DNA of 64,000 nucleotides from Synergistaceae bacterium (lineage in GTDB: Bacteria; Synergistota; Synergistia; Synergistales; Aminobacteriaceae): NCBI GenBank assembly GCA_017448795.1, contig JAFSKV010000066.1:1-64000 (forward strand), in the 5' to 3' direction. Shown piece after piece: positions 45,591 through 55,170 of this stretch. Below the pieces are notes generated by a model, which searched no databases, was not told the origin of the DNA, and was given only the letters and a program-made list of their open reading frames with translations. The position numbers and the translations under genes are program-made. The stretch's first letter is position 1, and every line of letters starts with the position of its first letter.

Positions 45591-47789
45591 TTGAATGCCA
45601 GAAAACTTTTGCTTACTCTCTCAACCGTCATCATCATATTCACATCATCATTCGCTTCACGATCTTCACGGCAGCCCAAAAGCTCATACGACATAATCAT
45701 AGCAGGAGGAGGAACAGGAGGAATTTCCGCCGCAATCCAGGCCGCAAGAATGGGTGCAAGTGTCCTCGTCGTCGAGTCCTCAACATGGATAGGAGGACAG
45801 GCAACCGCCGCAGGTGTCTCAACAATGGACGACATGTCCAGGCAGATGAGCGGGATATATCAGGAGTTCATCACCCGCATCAAAAGCTACTATGACTCCC
45901 GCGGCAAGTCTATGGGAACTTGTTACTGGCACACGGGTTCGCTTGCTTTCGAGCCGAGAATAGGGCAGGAAGCCTTCATCTCCATGATAAACGAGGCAAG
46001 GAGGCGCGGGACTCTTGAGTTCCTCATGAACTCGGAAGTGGTCAGCGTGAACATGGACAGGCATACTGTCAGCGGCGTAACAGTCAGGACACCTTCAGGG
46101 AATCGTTCTTACGCCTGCAAGGTACTCATTGACGCGACGGAATACGGCGACATTCTCCCCCTCACAAAGACTCCTTACAGGGCGGGTAACTCTGTCTCGA
46201 AATTCCTCAACCATGAGGCCATGATTCAGGACATAACATGGACGGCCGTGCTCAAGAAATATCCCGGCGGTGTCCCCGCTTACCTGAGGCCGGAAAACCC
46301 CTTACCCGGCTACGACCTTGCCCGGCGCAACTATGAGAGCTTCATCAGCGCGGACGGCTACAACTTCAGGAACACTTACCCCGTACAGACCCCCGTGAAC
46401 TTCATCACATACACGGCATACAGGGGCATTCCTGACAGCTCCAACCCTTACAGCTATGACGCATCAAAAGAAAGCAGGCCTTACATCACTAAGACCGGGC
46501 TTAACTGGGGCAATGATTATCCCGGCGCATACGGATGGATCAACGGCAGAAGAGGCCTCCCTGTGTCATACCTTGAAGATAGGAACTTGAGGCTTCAGGT
46601 TGAACGTGAGGCGTTAATCAAGACGCTGCATTTCATCTATTATATACAGAACGAACTGGGCGAACCCTGGTCAGTTACGGATGACGAGTACACGAACAGG
46701 ATCCTCCCGGAGGCGGCCCGGACTCTTCCGCGTGAATGGCAGGAAATCGTACGAAGAATGCCGGTTATCCCCTACGTTCGCGAGTCCCGGCGCATAATAG
46801 GCGCGCACACAATCACATCACAGGAGCTTCTGCGCAACTCACTCAGCTACAGGGACGGACATACCAGCCGCGAATTTTCCGACGCAATCGCAATAGGAGG
46901 CTACATTCTTGACCTTCACGGGGCGAATACTGACGCTGATACTGAGTGGGAATTTGAGGAGACTACGAGGCATCAGGAACTCAACAGGCCGCGCGGACCG
47001 TTTCAGGTTCCTATGAGCGCGCTTATTCCGAACGAGACAGACGGACTTATTGCTGCCGAGAAAAATATTTCCGCAACACGCCTAGCCGCCGGTTCACTGA
47101 GGCTTCAGCCAATCACTATGATGACAGGTCAGGCAGCCGGAGCTTTGGCCGCTGTCTGCGTGAGAGAGAACAAACAGCCCCGTCATATTCACCCCATGCT
47201 GGTACAGTGGGAGCTTCTGAAGTCGCACGTGTCTTTGTCCCTGTGCAAATATTCAGATGTCCCGCCTGAACACAGCCTCAACCCAAGCGTACAGATCTCG
47301 AACATGTACGGCCTAATCACCCCGAACGAATACCCTCACGCCCCATCCTTCAACCTCCGTGAATGGGAAAACCCTGTACTTGAGATGGCGATAATCAAGG
47401 GAGCGGATAAAGGAGTCTTCGGCGTGAATGACATTCTCACAGGCAGTGATGTTATTGAGATTCTGGAGAGGGCGCAGAGAGTCCTGAACATGAAGGACGC
47501 AAAGAGGGTAACAGTTGAGAGACCTGACAGGACGATTTCCCGCAGTGATTTCGTGAAGGCTGTGTGTGATGCTTTTCCTGTTTTGGGGACGGCGAAGCCT
47601 CCGAAAAACTCCCGGCTTCCTTTCAGACTCGGCAAAAACAGGAATGCTGACTACGCGGAAATTCTGGGACGGCTTGGGATTCTCAGCGTCTACGGAATAG
47701 AGAGCGAATTTCATTACGGCTACCCGGTGACGAAGGGCGAGGCCTGCGACATTATCGTGAGGGCGTGTATTTCAGCGGCAGGATTATGA
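45591..47789 (+). CDS. Exported FAD-dependent oxidoreductase with SLH-like tail
   Basis: A 732-residue protein: signal peptide (1-22), FAD_oxidored-type core opening with DIIIAGGGTGGISAAIQAARM and VESSTWIGGQATAAGVS, IDATEYGDILPL in the middle, and RLQPITMMTGQAAGALAA near residue 510. The last 200 residues hold two S-layer-homology-like stretches (EMAIIKGADKGVFGVNDIL; LGRLGILSVYG with PVTKGEACDIIVRAC). Starts at TTG with aggagg 12 bases upstream; an in-frame stop precedes it. Likely periplasmic or surface-bound. Substrate unknown. Confidence 0.84.
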   Translation: MNARKLLLTLSTVIIIFTSSFASRSSRQPKSSYDIIIAGGGTGGISAAIQAARMGASVLVVESSTWIGGQATAAGVSTMDDMSRQMSGIYQEFITRIKSYYDSRGKSMGTCYWHTGSLAFEPRIGQEAFISMINEARRRGTLEFLMNSEVVSVNMDRHTVSGVTVRTPSGNRSYACKVLIDATEYGDILPLTKTPYRAGNSVSKFLNHEAMIQDITWTAVLKKYPGGVPAYLRPENPLPGYDLARRNYESFISADGYNFRNTYPVQTPVNFITYTAYRGIPDSSNPYSYDASKESRPYITKTGLNWGNDYPGAYGWINGRRGLPVSYLEDRNLRLQVEREALIKTLHFIYYIQNELGEPWSVTDDEYTNRILPEAARTLPREWQEIVRRMPVIPYVRESRRIIGAHTITSQELLRNSLSYRDGHTSREFSDAIAIGGYILDLHGANTDADTEWEFEETTRHQELNRPRGPFQVPMSALIPNETDGLIAAEKNISATRLAAGSLRLQPITMMTGQAAGALAAVCVRENKQPRHIHPMLVQWELLKSHVSLSLCKYSDVPPEHSLNPSVQISNMYGLITPNEYPHAPSFNLREWENPVLEMAIIKGADKGVFGVNDILTGSDVIEILERAQRVLNMKDAKRVTVERPDRTISRSDFVKAVCDAFPVLGTAKPPKNSRLPFRLGKNRNADYAEILGRLGILSVYGIESEFHYGYPVTKGEACDIIVRACISAAGL

Positions 47790-48354
47790 GCGGGGGAAAA
47801 TATTTCAGCTTCATCGCTCTCGGCGGGGAGAACAATGTCGGCGGAAGCTGTTACGCTCTCAGAGCCGGGAAAAACATCATCCTTCTTGACGCTGGCGTCC
47901 GTTACACAGCTGACCTTCTCACCCGTCTTCCTGACACAAGGCCTCTCTATGACACGTGGGGGATTGAAAGCCTCATGGACGTTGACGCGCTTGTGATAAG
48001 CCATTCACACGCAGATCACGCGGGGGCTCTGCCATATTTTGCGGGGGACATGGGAGGAAGGAATATATTTTCGTCGGAGGCAGTCCCGGATATGCTTCTT
48101 GCGCAGAACAGCATTGCCGCTTCAGTGTCGGATATGATTGCGCCTGTGCCTTGGGGGGGTGAAGTATCACACTGAGGGCTGGGAGTTCACGCTTTTTCCT
48201 GCCGGCCATGGCTCTTCTGGAAATGGGGGGCGTTAAGATTCTCTACACGGGGGATTTCTGCTTGTTCGGCCAGCTCACCGTGGACGGCGCGTCTTTCCCC
48301 GACATAAAGATTGACACTCTAATATGTGAGACTACATACGGATATTCCAGGTGA
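47786..48354 (+). pseudogene. Beta-CASP metallo-beta-lactamase fold gene, disrupted
   Basis: Intact for 129 codons: GGENNVGGSCYALRAG, LLDAGVRYT, and the metal motif SHSHADHAG. It then ends because a run of seven G (48153-48159) shifts the frame; with six G it would continue WGVKYHTEGWEFTLFPAGH. A second break follows near 48210, after which ALLEMGGVKILYTGDFC and ICETTYGYS are readable, then a stop at 48352. The rest of the beta-CASP domain is missing. It overlaps the preceding gene by ATGA. A former RNA- or DNA-processing nuclease. Confidence 0.8.
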
Positions 48355-48367
48355 GTGATTCTCACAG

Positions 48368-49237
48368 ATGCAGGACATAAGGCCGCCGGAACTCACAGAA
48401 AGGCTCAGGGAATATCTTGAGTCAGAAATATCATCGCGACGGGAGGCAGGAGAAAGCAAAATCATATTGAGCAGGATAGATTCCACGGCTCTCATGCGCC
48501 TGTGCCAATGCTCCGGGAAAAATGAAGCCTCGCTTGAAGGCCTTATGGCTTCCGGGGACAAGGACATTGTGAGTGCCGCAGGGTTCATCATTAAGGACAT
48601 GGCCGGGCTTTCAGAATGGGGCGCAAAGATAAGGCGTTACGCGGAGCTTCTGGCGAAAATTGAGCGCGGAGGGAAAAAATCCGTGCTAAACCTTCCCCCG
48701 AAAATCAGCCCGTCAAAGAAGCCCCTTCCCCCTCAACAGCTCAAGAAACACCGGAAATTTCCGCCCTCATGGAACAGATTGACACGCTCAGAAACGAACT
48801 CGAAAGCGCGTACATCCGCCTCAATGCCAGCGAGGAAAGCTATGATATTCTCTAGGAAGAAGGCAGGGAAGCCGCCATAAACGATGTGCTTATCCTCATG
48901 AACTCGCAGGCTTCAGGGATGCTTATTGACCAGTTCGCAAGATGTGAGCAGACGATCAGGCAGGCCTCGGAAAAAGGCATAACCCTCCCGGAAGAATATG
49001 CTTCCATCTCACTTTGCGTGAATATTCATGCGTACTATGAGAAACGTTTTCGGGATAAAACCTGTCCTTAAGACGGGCGAAATTCTGGAGATAAATCTTG
49101 ACTAGGCAGAAAGATATGTTTACACGGGGTCAGGCTTCAAGGACGCTGCGGAGGTAAAGAAGGTAGAAGTTACGTCTCCCGGCTGGAAAAGGAATGATGA
49201 AATATTCTCGCGCCCTCAGGTGATGGAATGCCGCTGA
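48368..49237 (+). pseudogene. GrpE-like/coiled-coil partner gene, disrupted
   Basis: Readable as one protein only across breaks. MQDIRPPELTERLREYL to about 48700 is frame one. After a frameshift comes a Pro-rich linker and coiled coil (EISALMEQIDTLRNELESAY). A TAG follows within SYDIL-EEGREAAINDV (48852-48854), then SQASGMLIDQFARCEQTI, a frameshift near 49045, PVLKTGEILEINLD, another TAG, AERYVYTGSGFKDAAE and a stop at 49235. Layout (coiled coil plus beta-rich end, next to an Hsp70) suggests a GrpE-like exchange factor; that is inference. Confidence 0.62.
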
Positions 49238-49262
49238 GATTCACTGAAAGGAGACATCCATA

Positions 49263-50935
49263 TTGCCACGCAACCTTTATCTCGGCATTGACCTGGGCAC
49301 AAACAATTCCGTCGCCGCCTAGAGCCAGGTCAATGATGACGGCAGGTTCGTAACACGCGCCGTTGAGCTTCGTGTTCTGGACGAGAACAGGAGGGAGGTC
49401 AGAAGAAAGATACTTCCCTCGTGCGTTTATTTCAGGAGCAGCAGCGAGCCTTCCATAGTCGGAGAATATGCCCGGAGAATGCTCCAGCATCACAGCAGCA
49501 ATGTTGTGAAATCCGTCAAAAGCCTCATGGGTACAGGCCAAGTCATCACCATTGACGGCAAGGACTATACCCCCGCAGAAATCTCATCAATCATACTGAA
49601 ACAGATAGCGTTGTCCTCAAGGCACCAGAACCTCGGAACAGTCCCCAATGACGCAGTGATAACGATACCTGCCTCATTCGACACAGACCAGACTTCAGAC
49701 ACGAGCAAAGCCGCGGAAATGGCAGGCTTCCGTGTCACAGAAGATGACGGCTCGCCCCGCAATATCTTCCTGCGTGAGCCTGTAGCCGCCCTCTATGACT
49801 TCCTCAGCAGGCAGGACTCCGGCGAAATTCCAAGATCGTTGGATTTTTCCGGGTCTAAAACTGTCCTTGTGTTTGACATTGGCGGAGGGACGCTCGATAT
49901 TTCACTGCATGAAGTAACGAGGAACCCGGAATGAAAACACTCAGCCATGCCGTACGACATAAAGCCGCTGGCAGTTTCCCTCCACACTCTTCTGGGAGGC
50001 GATAACTTTGATGCTCTTCTGCGGGATTTCTTCATCAGCAAGATTCCCGGCTTCGACATAAACAGTCTCTATCAAAGCCAGGCCGCGCAGTTCGAAAGCC
50101 TGATGCTCAACGAGGCCGAAAACGCGAAAATCACCCTCAACTCCGACATCGAGACCTACAGTATGCAGGGGGAGCCTTACAGCGGGTTCGAGTACACTCT
50201 CACAGCATAGGAATACAGGCGCATAATGTCCCCTTACCTTGCGCCCGACCTCACGATGAAGTCCCTTGATGATTTAGACTCCCTCGCAGGAAGAACTTAC
50301 AACATCATCTACCCTGTGCTTGACCTTCTCGACAAAGCCAGAAGAGACCTAGGACATGTCCCGAAAATTGATGCGGTACTCATGAACGGGGGAATGTCGA
50401 AACTTTTTGCCGTCCGCGAAAGAATCCGGGACTTCTTCGGGTTCGAGCCTCTGGAAGCCGGTGATCCTGATCTGGCTGTGGCAAGGGGGGCTTCCGTTTA
50501 TCACTACTGGAAGCACCTGGGCATAAAGACAAGGGCAGGGACACTGATTGACATTCAGGCCTATGTTGACGACTCCGAGACTATGAGTCTCAGAGTGTGG
50601 AACCCGGACTCGCCCTATGAAAGCTACACAGTCGAGAATATCCGCGCTGACAGGGACGAAGCATATACCCCACATGAGTACATCGCTCCTCCCGGAGGAT
50701 TCATGGCCGGGATAATGACGCTCTACGGGAAGATTTCTGACAGGGCCGCGAGAATGCTGGGACGGCTTGCCCGCGCGTCTGACCCGCACAGCACCGCTAT
50801 GGCCACGAAATACCTGGAAGCCTTATGCATGCCGTCGGAGATAAGGGACAACATAAGGGAATGCCTCAGAACCGGCTCGGCGGGGAACTCAGCGTCGAGC
50901 AGAAAGACAACCTTCTTGCCCTCAGAGACTCATAG
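49263..50935 (+). pseudogene. Hsp70/DnaK-like chaperone gene, disrupted
   Basis: Hsp70 ATPase features are clear: LYLGIDLGTNNSVAA, VVKSVKSLMG, AVITIPASFD, REPVAALYDFL, VLVFDIGGGTLDIS, LGGDNFD and VLMNGGMSKLFAVRERI. The frame is cut by TAG 49320-49322 (after SVAA), TGA 49932-49934 and TAG 50208-50210, and a frameshift near 50865 is needed to reach the natural-looking end VEQKDNLLALRDS. The C-terminal 150 residues are not a standard DnaK substrate domain. It starts at TTG after aaaggag. Non-functional unless stops are recoded. Confidence 0.82.
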
Positions 50936-50943
50936 ACACCTCA

Positions 50944-50976
50944 AACCCTGCTCCCGGCAAAATCAGGAGCGGGGTT
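50944..50976. terminator. Hairpin between Hsp70 remnant and SSS gene
   Basis: Eleven-bp stem AACCCTGCTCC (50944-50954) with GGAGCGGGGTT (50966-50976), one G-U, loop 11. No strong U-run; it overlaps the last codons of the convergent symporter gene. Confidence 0.6.
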
Positions 50977-52357
50977 CTTCCCTCGTCAGCAAAACCTGAA
51001 GCCCCATGACCGCAAACGACAGCAATATTCCGCACGTCGACGCGTTGAGCCTCACGCCCATAACTTCCCACGTCAGCCCCGAAAATGTCATGTACACCGT
51101 AAGGCCTGCCCCCAACACCGCCGACATTACCGCCCCGGAATTCCCGGCTCTCCTCGTGAACAGCCCGAACACAAGCGGCGCGCTCAGTGATACGCTCATG
51201 AGTGAGTAGAATATCGTCAACGCTGATATGATGCTCTCAAGCCTCAGTGCCAATATCACACCGACAACCCCGCATACTACCGTAACAATTCGTGAGATTC
51301 GGAGAAGGTTCTTGTCGCTGACTGCAGGATTCATGAAGCGTTTGTAGATGTCATTCGTGAGAGACCCGGCCAGCATGTACAGGACAGTATCAGCCGTGCT
51401 TACTTCAGCCGCGAATATCCCGGCAAGTGCAAGCCCCGCCGCGAAGAACGGCATCATCTCCTTCATGGCCAACGGCAACGCCAGATCCGCCCGCGACAAT
51501 CCCGGAAGGCAAGCCCCCGCTGACATCCCGATAATCACAGGTATCACCGCAAACACTAACTGAACGAGTCCGTTAATGGCAGTCCCAACCTTCACAGCCC
51601 GCTCATTTTCCGCCGCAAAAACCTTCCCGATTAATCCCGGCGAGATGAAAAACGACGGCACGAGCATCACAATGTATCCGATAATGGCCGTGCTTCCCAT
51701 CCCGAAGAAGTCAAAATATGTCTCTTTGCTGACTGCTGACTTGATGCCCCCGATTCCTCCTGCATAGCTCAGGGCAAAAGGAACGGCCACGATGAACCCG
51801 GCAAGAATCACGGCAAGCTCGACGATATTCACGAACGCGCTCGACAGAATCCCACCCGCCGCAAAATACAGAGTAGTAACAACCGCGCCTATAATCACGC
51901 CGTGAACCTTGGGGATTCCCGCCACAACGTCAAGAATCCACGCAATCCCCAGCAGCTGCCCGGCGAAAAGCGCGAGAGTCCCGACCGACATCATCACCGC
52001 GATAATCCCAGAGAATGCCCGGCTGTAACGCGCGTCAAGGTAGTCGCTGAGTGTGTAGTAGTCATGCTCGCGGGCAATGCGCCAGATTTTAGGCCCGACA
52101 ACGTACGCTAGAATCAACGAGCCAATCCCCGCGCTGCCTATCCACCACCATGCGGAGACACCGTGAGTGTAAGCCAGTGCCGCGACACCGACAGTTGAGC
52201 CTGCTCCGATATTGGCCGCTATGAGAGACGTGAAGAGAAGGCCGGCTCCGAATTTCCGCCCGGCAACAAAGAAGTCTGACGCTGATTTGACCTTGCGCCC
52301 GGTTATTGCTCCGATTGCAACGAGAACAGCCGCGTACACGAATATGAATGACAGCAC
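50963..52357 (-). CDS. Sodium:solute symporter (SSS family)
   Basis: A 464-residue permease with about 13 helices. Family features: SASDFFVAGRKFG, LLFTSLIAANIGAGSTVG with a Na+ site region, YYTLSDYLDARYS, and the late GIFAAEVSTADTVLYMLAGS. GTG 52357 follows agggggaa; longer in-frame readings lack a ribosome site. Substrates in the family include proline, pantothenate and sugars; none can be singled out. Confidence 0.9.
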   Translation of the reverse strand: MLSFIFVYAAVLVAIGAITGRKVKSASDFFVAGRKFGAGLLFTSLIAANIGAGSTVGVAALAYTHGVSAWWWIGSAGIGSLILAYVVGPKIWRIAREHDYYTLSDYLDARYSRAFSGIIAVMMSVGTLALFAGQLLGIAWILDVVAGIPKVHGVIIGAVVTTLYFAAGGILSSAFVNIVELAVILAGFIVAVPFALSYAGGIGGIKSAVSKETYFDFFGMGSTAIIGYIVMLVPSFFISPGLIGKVFAAENERAVKVGTAINGLVQLVFAVIPVIIGMSAGACLPGLSRADLALPLAMKEMMPFFAAGLALAGIFAAEVSTADTVLYMLAGSLTNDIYKRFMNPAVSDKNLLRISRIVTVVCGVVGVILALRLESIISALTIFYSLMSVSLSAPLVFGLFTRRAGNSGAVMSAVLGAGLTVYMTFSGLTWEVMGVRLNASTCGILLSFAVMGLQVLLTREEPRS

Positions 52358-52494
52358 AATATTTTTCCCCCTGAATTGTGAGTGTGTGGTGTGGAATGCC
52401 GGCTTTGAGAGTCTCCCGTAACACACAAAAAATCCCTGTCCAGATTGTTGGTCTAAACAGGGACTAATTTCTTCCGTCATCTTGTGGGATTGTT

Positions 52495-52568
52495 TGGCTG
52501 GGAATCAGGGATTCGAACCCCAATTACTTGATCCAGAGTCAAGCGTGCTGCCGTTGCACCAATTCCCA
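52495..52568 (-). tRNA. tRNA-Gln (anticodon CTG)
   Basis: Minus-strand cloverleaf: acceptor TGGGAAT with ATTCCCA, anticodon stem CTTGA/TCAAG around loop CTCTGGA (anticodon CTG), T-loop GGTTCGAATCC, discriminator G and encoded CCA (52495-52497). Confidence 0.95.
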
Positions 52569-52640
52569 GCGTATGAATGCTAAGGATTTCCTCAAAGCAC
52601 CAGCAAATTTTATCAGCAAACCCGAAAATGTCAACAACTC

Positions 52641-52649
52641 TGCTATAAT
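52641..52649 (+). promoter_or_regulatory. Extended -10 promoter of epimerase gene
   Basis: TGCTATAAT (52641-52649); no clear -35. Start near 52656, leader about 28 nt. Confidence 0.6.
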
Positions 52650-52683
52650 CACGCGTAAATCTCACACAAAGAAAGGATTTCAC

Positions 52684-53628
52684 ATGTCAGGAAAAAGAGT
52701 GCTTGTTACCGGGGGGGCTGGCTTCATCGGCTCCCACCTTTGCGAGAAATTGCTTGAACAGGGAAATGATGTAGTCTGCGCGGACAACATGTTCACGGGG
52801 CAGAAGAGGAACATACGCCACCTCATGAAGAATGACTACTTTGAGTTTCTCCGCAAGGACATAATCGAGAATATCTACGTTGAGTGTGACCAGATATACA
52901 ACCTAGCCTGCCCCGCCTCGCCGATACACTACCAGTATGACCCCATCAAGACAACAAAGGCCTGCTTCATGGGTGCGCTGAACACTCTGGGCCTCGCGAA
53001 AAGATGCCACGCCCGAATCCTCCAGGCATCAACCTCAGAAGTCTACGGAGACCCTGAAGTCCACCCTCAGCCAGAAAGCTACCGGGGCTGTGTCAACCCG
53101 ATCGGAATCCGCTCATGCTATGACGAGGGCAAGAGGATAGCCGAGACTCTCTTCTTCGACTATCACCGCCAGCATCATGTAGACATCAAGGTCGTGAGAA
53201 TCTTCAACACTTACGGCCCAAGGATGCGCCCGGATGACGGAAGGGTCGTGAGCAACTTCATCGTCCAGGCTCTCAGGGGTCAGGATATTACGGTTTACGG
53301 GGACGGCACGCAGACAAGGAGCTTCTGTTACGTGAGCGATTTGGTCGACGGGATGATAAGGATGATGAACAGCAGGGACGGATTCACAGGCCCGGTAAAC
53401 TTGGGAAATCCCGGCGAGTTCACAATGATGGAGCTTGCGGAGATGGTGATACGGCTGACGGGTTCGCGCTCAAAGATTGTACACCTGCCGTTGCCGGAAG
53501 ATGACCCGACGCAGAGGAAGCCGGTTATTGACCTCGCTAAAAAGGAGCTTGGCTGGCAGCCCACAATAAAACTTGAGGACGGACTCCGTGAGACAATCGA
53601 GTATTTCCGCCGGACGATTGATGTATAG
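52684..53628 (+). CDS. NAD-dependent sugar epimerase, UDP-glucuronate decarboxylase-like
   Basis: A 314-residue short-chain dehydrogenase/reductase acting on nucleotide sugars. [15 protein letters not shown] (NAD loop), [13 protein letters not shown], the Ser-Thr-Ser of [15 protein letters not shown], and the Tyr-x3-Lys catalytic pair in [11 protein letters not shown], then [10 protein letters not shown]. The [15 protein letters not shown] block is characteristic of UDP-xylose synthases. The ATG at 52684 follows gaaagga. The next gene is a lipid-linked sugar transferase, so UDP-xylose or a related sugar may feed surface polysaccharide. Confidence 0.9.
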   Translation: MSGKRVLVTGGAGFIGSHLCEKLLEQGNDVVCADNMFTGQKRNIRHLMKNDYFEFLRKDIIENIYVECDQIYNLACPASPIHYQYDPIKTTKACFMGALNTLGLAKRCHARILQASTSEVYGDPEVHPQPESYRGCVNPIGIRSCYDEGKRIAETLFFDYHRQHHVDIKVVRIFNTYGPRMRPDDGRVVSNFIVQALRGQDITVYGDGTQTRSFCYVSDLVDGMIRMMNSRDGFTGPVNLGNPGEFTMMELAEMVIRLTGSRSKIVHLPLPEDDPTQRKPVIDLAKKELGWQPTIKLEDGLRETIEYFRRTIDV

Positions 53629-54220
53629 ACGCCGCGTGAAGAGAGCCCTCGATGTCGTGGTGAGTCTTGCGGCTCTCGTCATACTTTCACCCGTCATGCT
53701 TGCGTGCATCCTCATCATCAAGCGCGAGGACAAAGGCCCGGCGTTCTTCACCCAGAAGCGAATCGGCAGGGGAAAAGTCCCGTTCCTTATGTACAAGTTC
53801 CGCTCAATGAGGATGGACACTCCCCGCGACACGCCGACTCACCTTCTCGCCAACCCTGAGCGTTATATTCTCCGCTGCGGAAAATGGATGCGCAAGTACT
53901 CCCTCGATGAACTGCCTCAGCTGTGGAACATTCTTGTTGGGGACATGTCGGTTGTCGGGCCTCGTCCTGCATTGTGGAATCAGTATGACCTTATCGCCGA
54001 GCGGGACAAGTATGGAGCGAATGACATACGGCCGGGGCTGACAGGGTGGGCGCAGATTAACGGCCGTGATGAGCTGGAGATCCCGGAGAAGGCCAGGCTT
54101 GACGGGGAATATGTGGGGCGTGAAGGGTTCATGTTTGATGTTATGTGCGTGTGGAGGACGGTCTTCAAGGCCGCGCGGCATGAGGGGGTTGTTGAGGGAG
54201 GCACGGGAGCTAAGGGCTGA
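53621..54220 (+). CDS. Undecaprenyl-phosphate sugar phosphotransferase (WbaP/EpsL-type)
   Basis: A 199-residue bacterial sugar transferase of the monotopic phosphoglycosyl transferase type. An N-terminal re-entrant helix ([20 protein letters not shown]), then [22 protein letters not shown], the catalytic Asp-Glu in [25 protein letters not shown] and [16 protein letters not shown]. It transfers a sugar phosphate onto undecaprenyl phosphate to start a glycan. The ATG overlaps the epimerase end by 8 bases. Confidence 0.94.
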   Translation: MYRRRVKRALDVVVSLAALVILSPVMLACILIIKREDKGPAFFTQKRIGRGKVPFLMYKFRSMRMDTPRDTPTHLLANPERYILRCGKWMRKYSLDELPQLWNILVGDMSVVGPRPALWNQYDLIAERDKYGANDIRPGLTGWAQINGRDELEIPEKARLDGEYVGREGFMFDVMCVWRTVFKAARHEGVVEGGTGAKG

Positions 54221-55084
54221 TTATCCCTCCGTGTCCTCAATGCTCCCCCGCAGGTCATACAGCCTGTAATTCCCCCGGTAACCGCTCAGGCTCATATCAT
54301 ACGCGAGACTCCCAAAAGCCTTGCTGACCATCCCCGAAATCCTCGCAATCCCCTTCAGCGGAATCTCACAGCCCGGTATCATCAGCATTTTCCGCCCGTG
54401 AGACTCCGCAATCATCCTCACAATATCGGACGTGCATGAATATTCCCCGTTCTGAGGCCAGAATATCCCGTGCGCGCAGTCCTCAGCAATCAGCCTCACG
54501 AACTCCGCAAAATTCTTCACGTAAAGCATAGAACGTTTGTTGCTGACTTTCGGGAAAAACGGCAGCCATCTCCCAATCCGTGAAAGCAGACGGTAATTCC
54601 CCCGGCAATTTTTCCCGTAAATCATGGGGCATCTCAGCACACACACCCTGAAATTCCCGCTGTCCAGAGGAAGAAGCATATTCTCCGCCTGAACCTTGCT
54701 GTCCCCGTAATAGCTCGCAGGCGTAACAGGAGTCCCGTGGGTGATTGTCCGGGTCTTGCCGATTGGGGCGGGCCTTCCGTAGACGATTGACGAACTCATG
54801 AACACGAACTGACTCACTCCGTCCTTCATGGCCTTGCGCGCTGTGTCGAAGGCCAGCTGTGTATTGACGCGGTAATAGTCATCCTTGAGGCTCGATTTCG
54901 CCGAATCGTGCGCGATTCCTGCCGTGTGAATGACCGTGTCGAAGCCGGAAAAACTCTCTGACTTCCACGAGTCCCCCCGAAGGCTTATCGTGTCGACGTG
55001 ATATTTTCCCGGCCATGATGAAAGGTGCTGACGGATTGCACGGCCTGTGTAGCTGGCTGCTCCTGTGATTAGTATTCTCTTCAT
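54221..55084 (-). CDS. NAD-dependent epimerase/dehydratase family protein
   Basis: A 287-residue extended SDR. LITGAASYTGRAI replaces the usual GGxGFIG; FDTVIHTAGIAHD, FVFMSSSIVYG and the YYGDSKVQAE catalytic Tyr-x3-Lys are present. Similar proteins act on nucleotide-sugars in surface glycan loci. It ends directly against the sugar-transferase gene, tail to tail. No clear ribosome site before the ATG at 55084. Product unknown. Confidence 0.85.
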   Translation of the reverse strand: MKRILITGAASYTGRAIRQHLSSWPGKYHVDTISLRGDSWKSESFSGFDTVIHTAGIAHDSAKSSLKDDYYRVNTQLAFDTARKAMKDGVSQFVFMSSSIVYGRPAPIGKTRTITHGTPVTPASYYGDSKVQAENMLLPLDSGNFRVCVLRCPMIYGKNCRGNYRLLSRIGRWLPFFPKVSNKRSMLYVKNFAEFVRLIAEDCAHGIFWPQNGEYSCTSDIVRMIAESHGRKMLMIPGCEIPLKGIARISGMVSKAFGSLAYDMSLSGYRGNYRLYDLRGSIEDTEG

Positions 55085-55130
55085 GGGAAAAAGAAAGTGA
55101 GTAGTGATTAGTGGAGAGTGATTAGTACGA

Positions 55131-55170
55131 CCACTAGCCACTGACCACTAGCCACTGACCACTAGCCACT
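55131..55170. repeat. 14-bp tandem repeat over cstA stop
   Basis: CCACTAGCCACTGA at 55131-55144 and 55145-55158, then 12 of 14 bases at 55159-55170, running into the cstA stop codon (55169-55171, minus strand). Upstream are two copies of GTGATTAGT (55104-55112, 55118-55126). TAGTGG and CCACTA words can pair. Confidence 0.9.

Noticed and set aside
47786-52568. Genomic island integrated at tRNA-Gln
   Set aside because: No integrase, no direct repeat of the tRNA end and no phage genes are visible; the decayed operon alone does not show integration.
55131-55170. CRISPR array
   Set aside because: Units of 14 bases are contiguous with no spacers; it is a simple tandem repeat.
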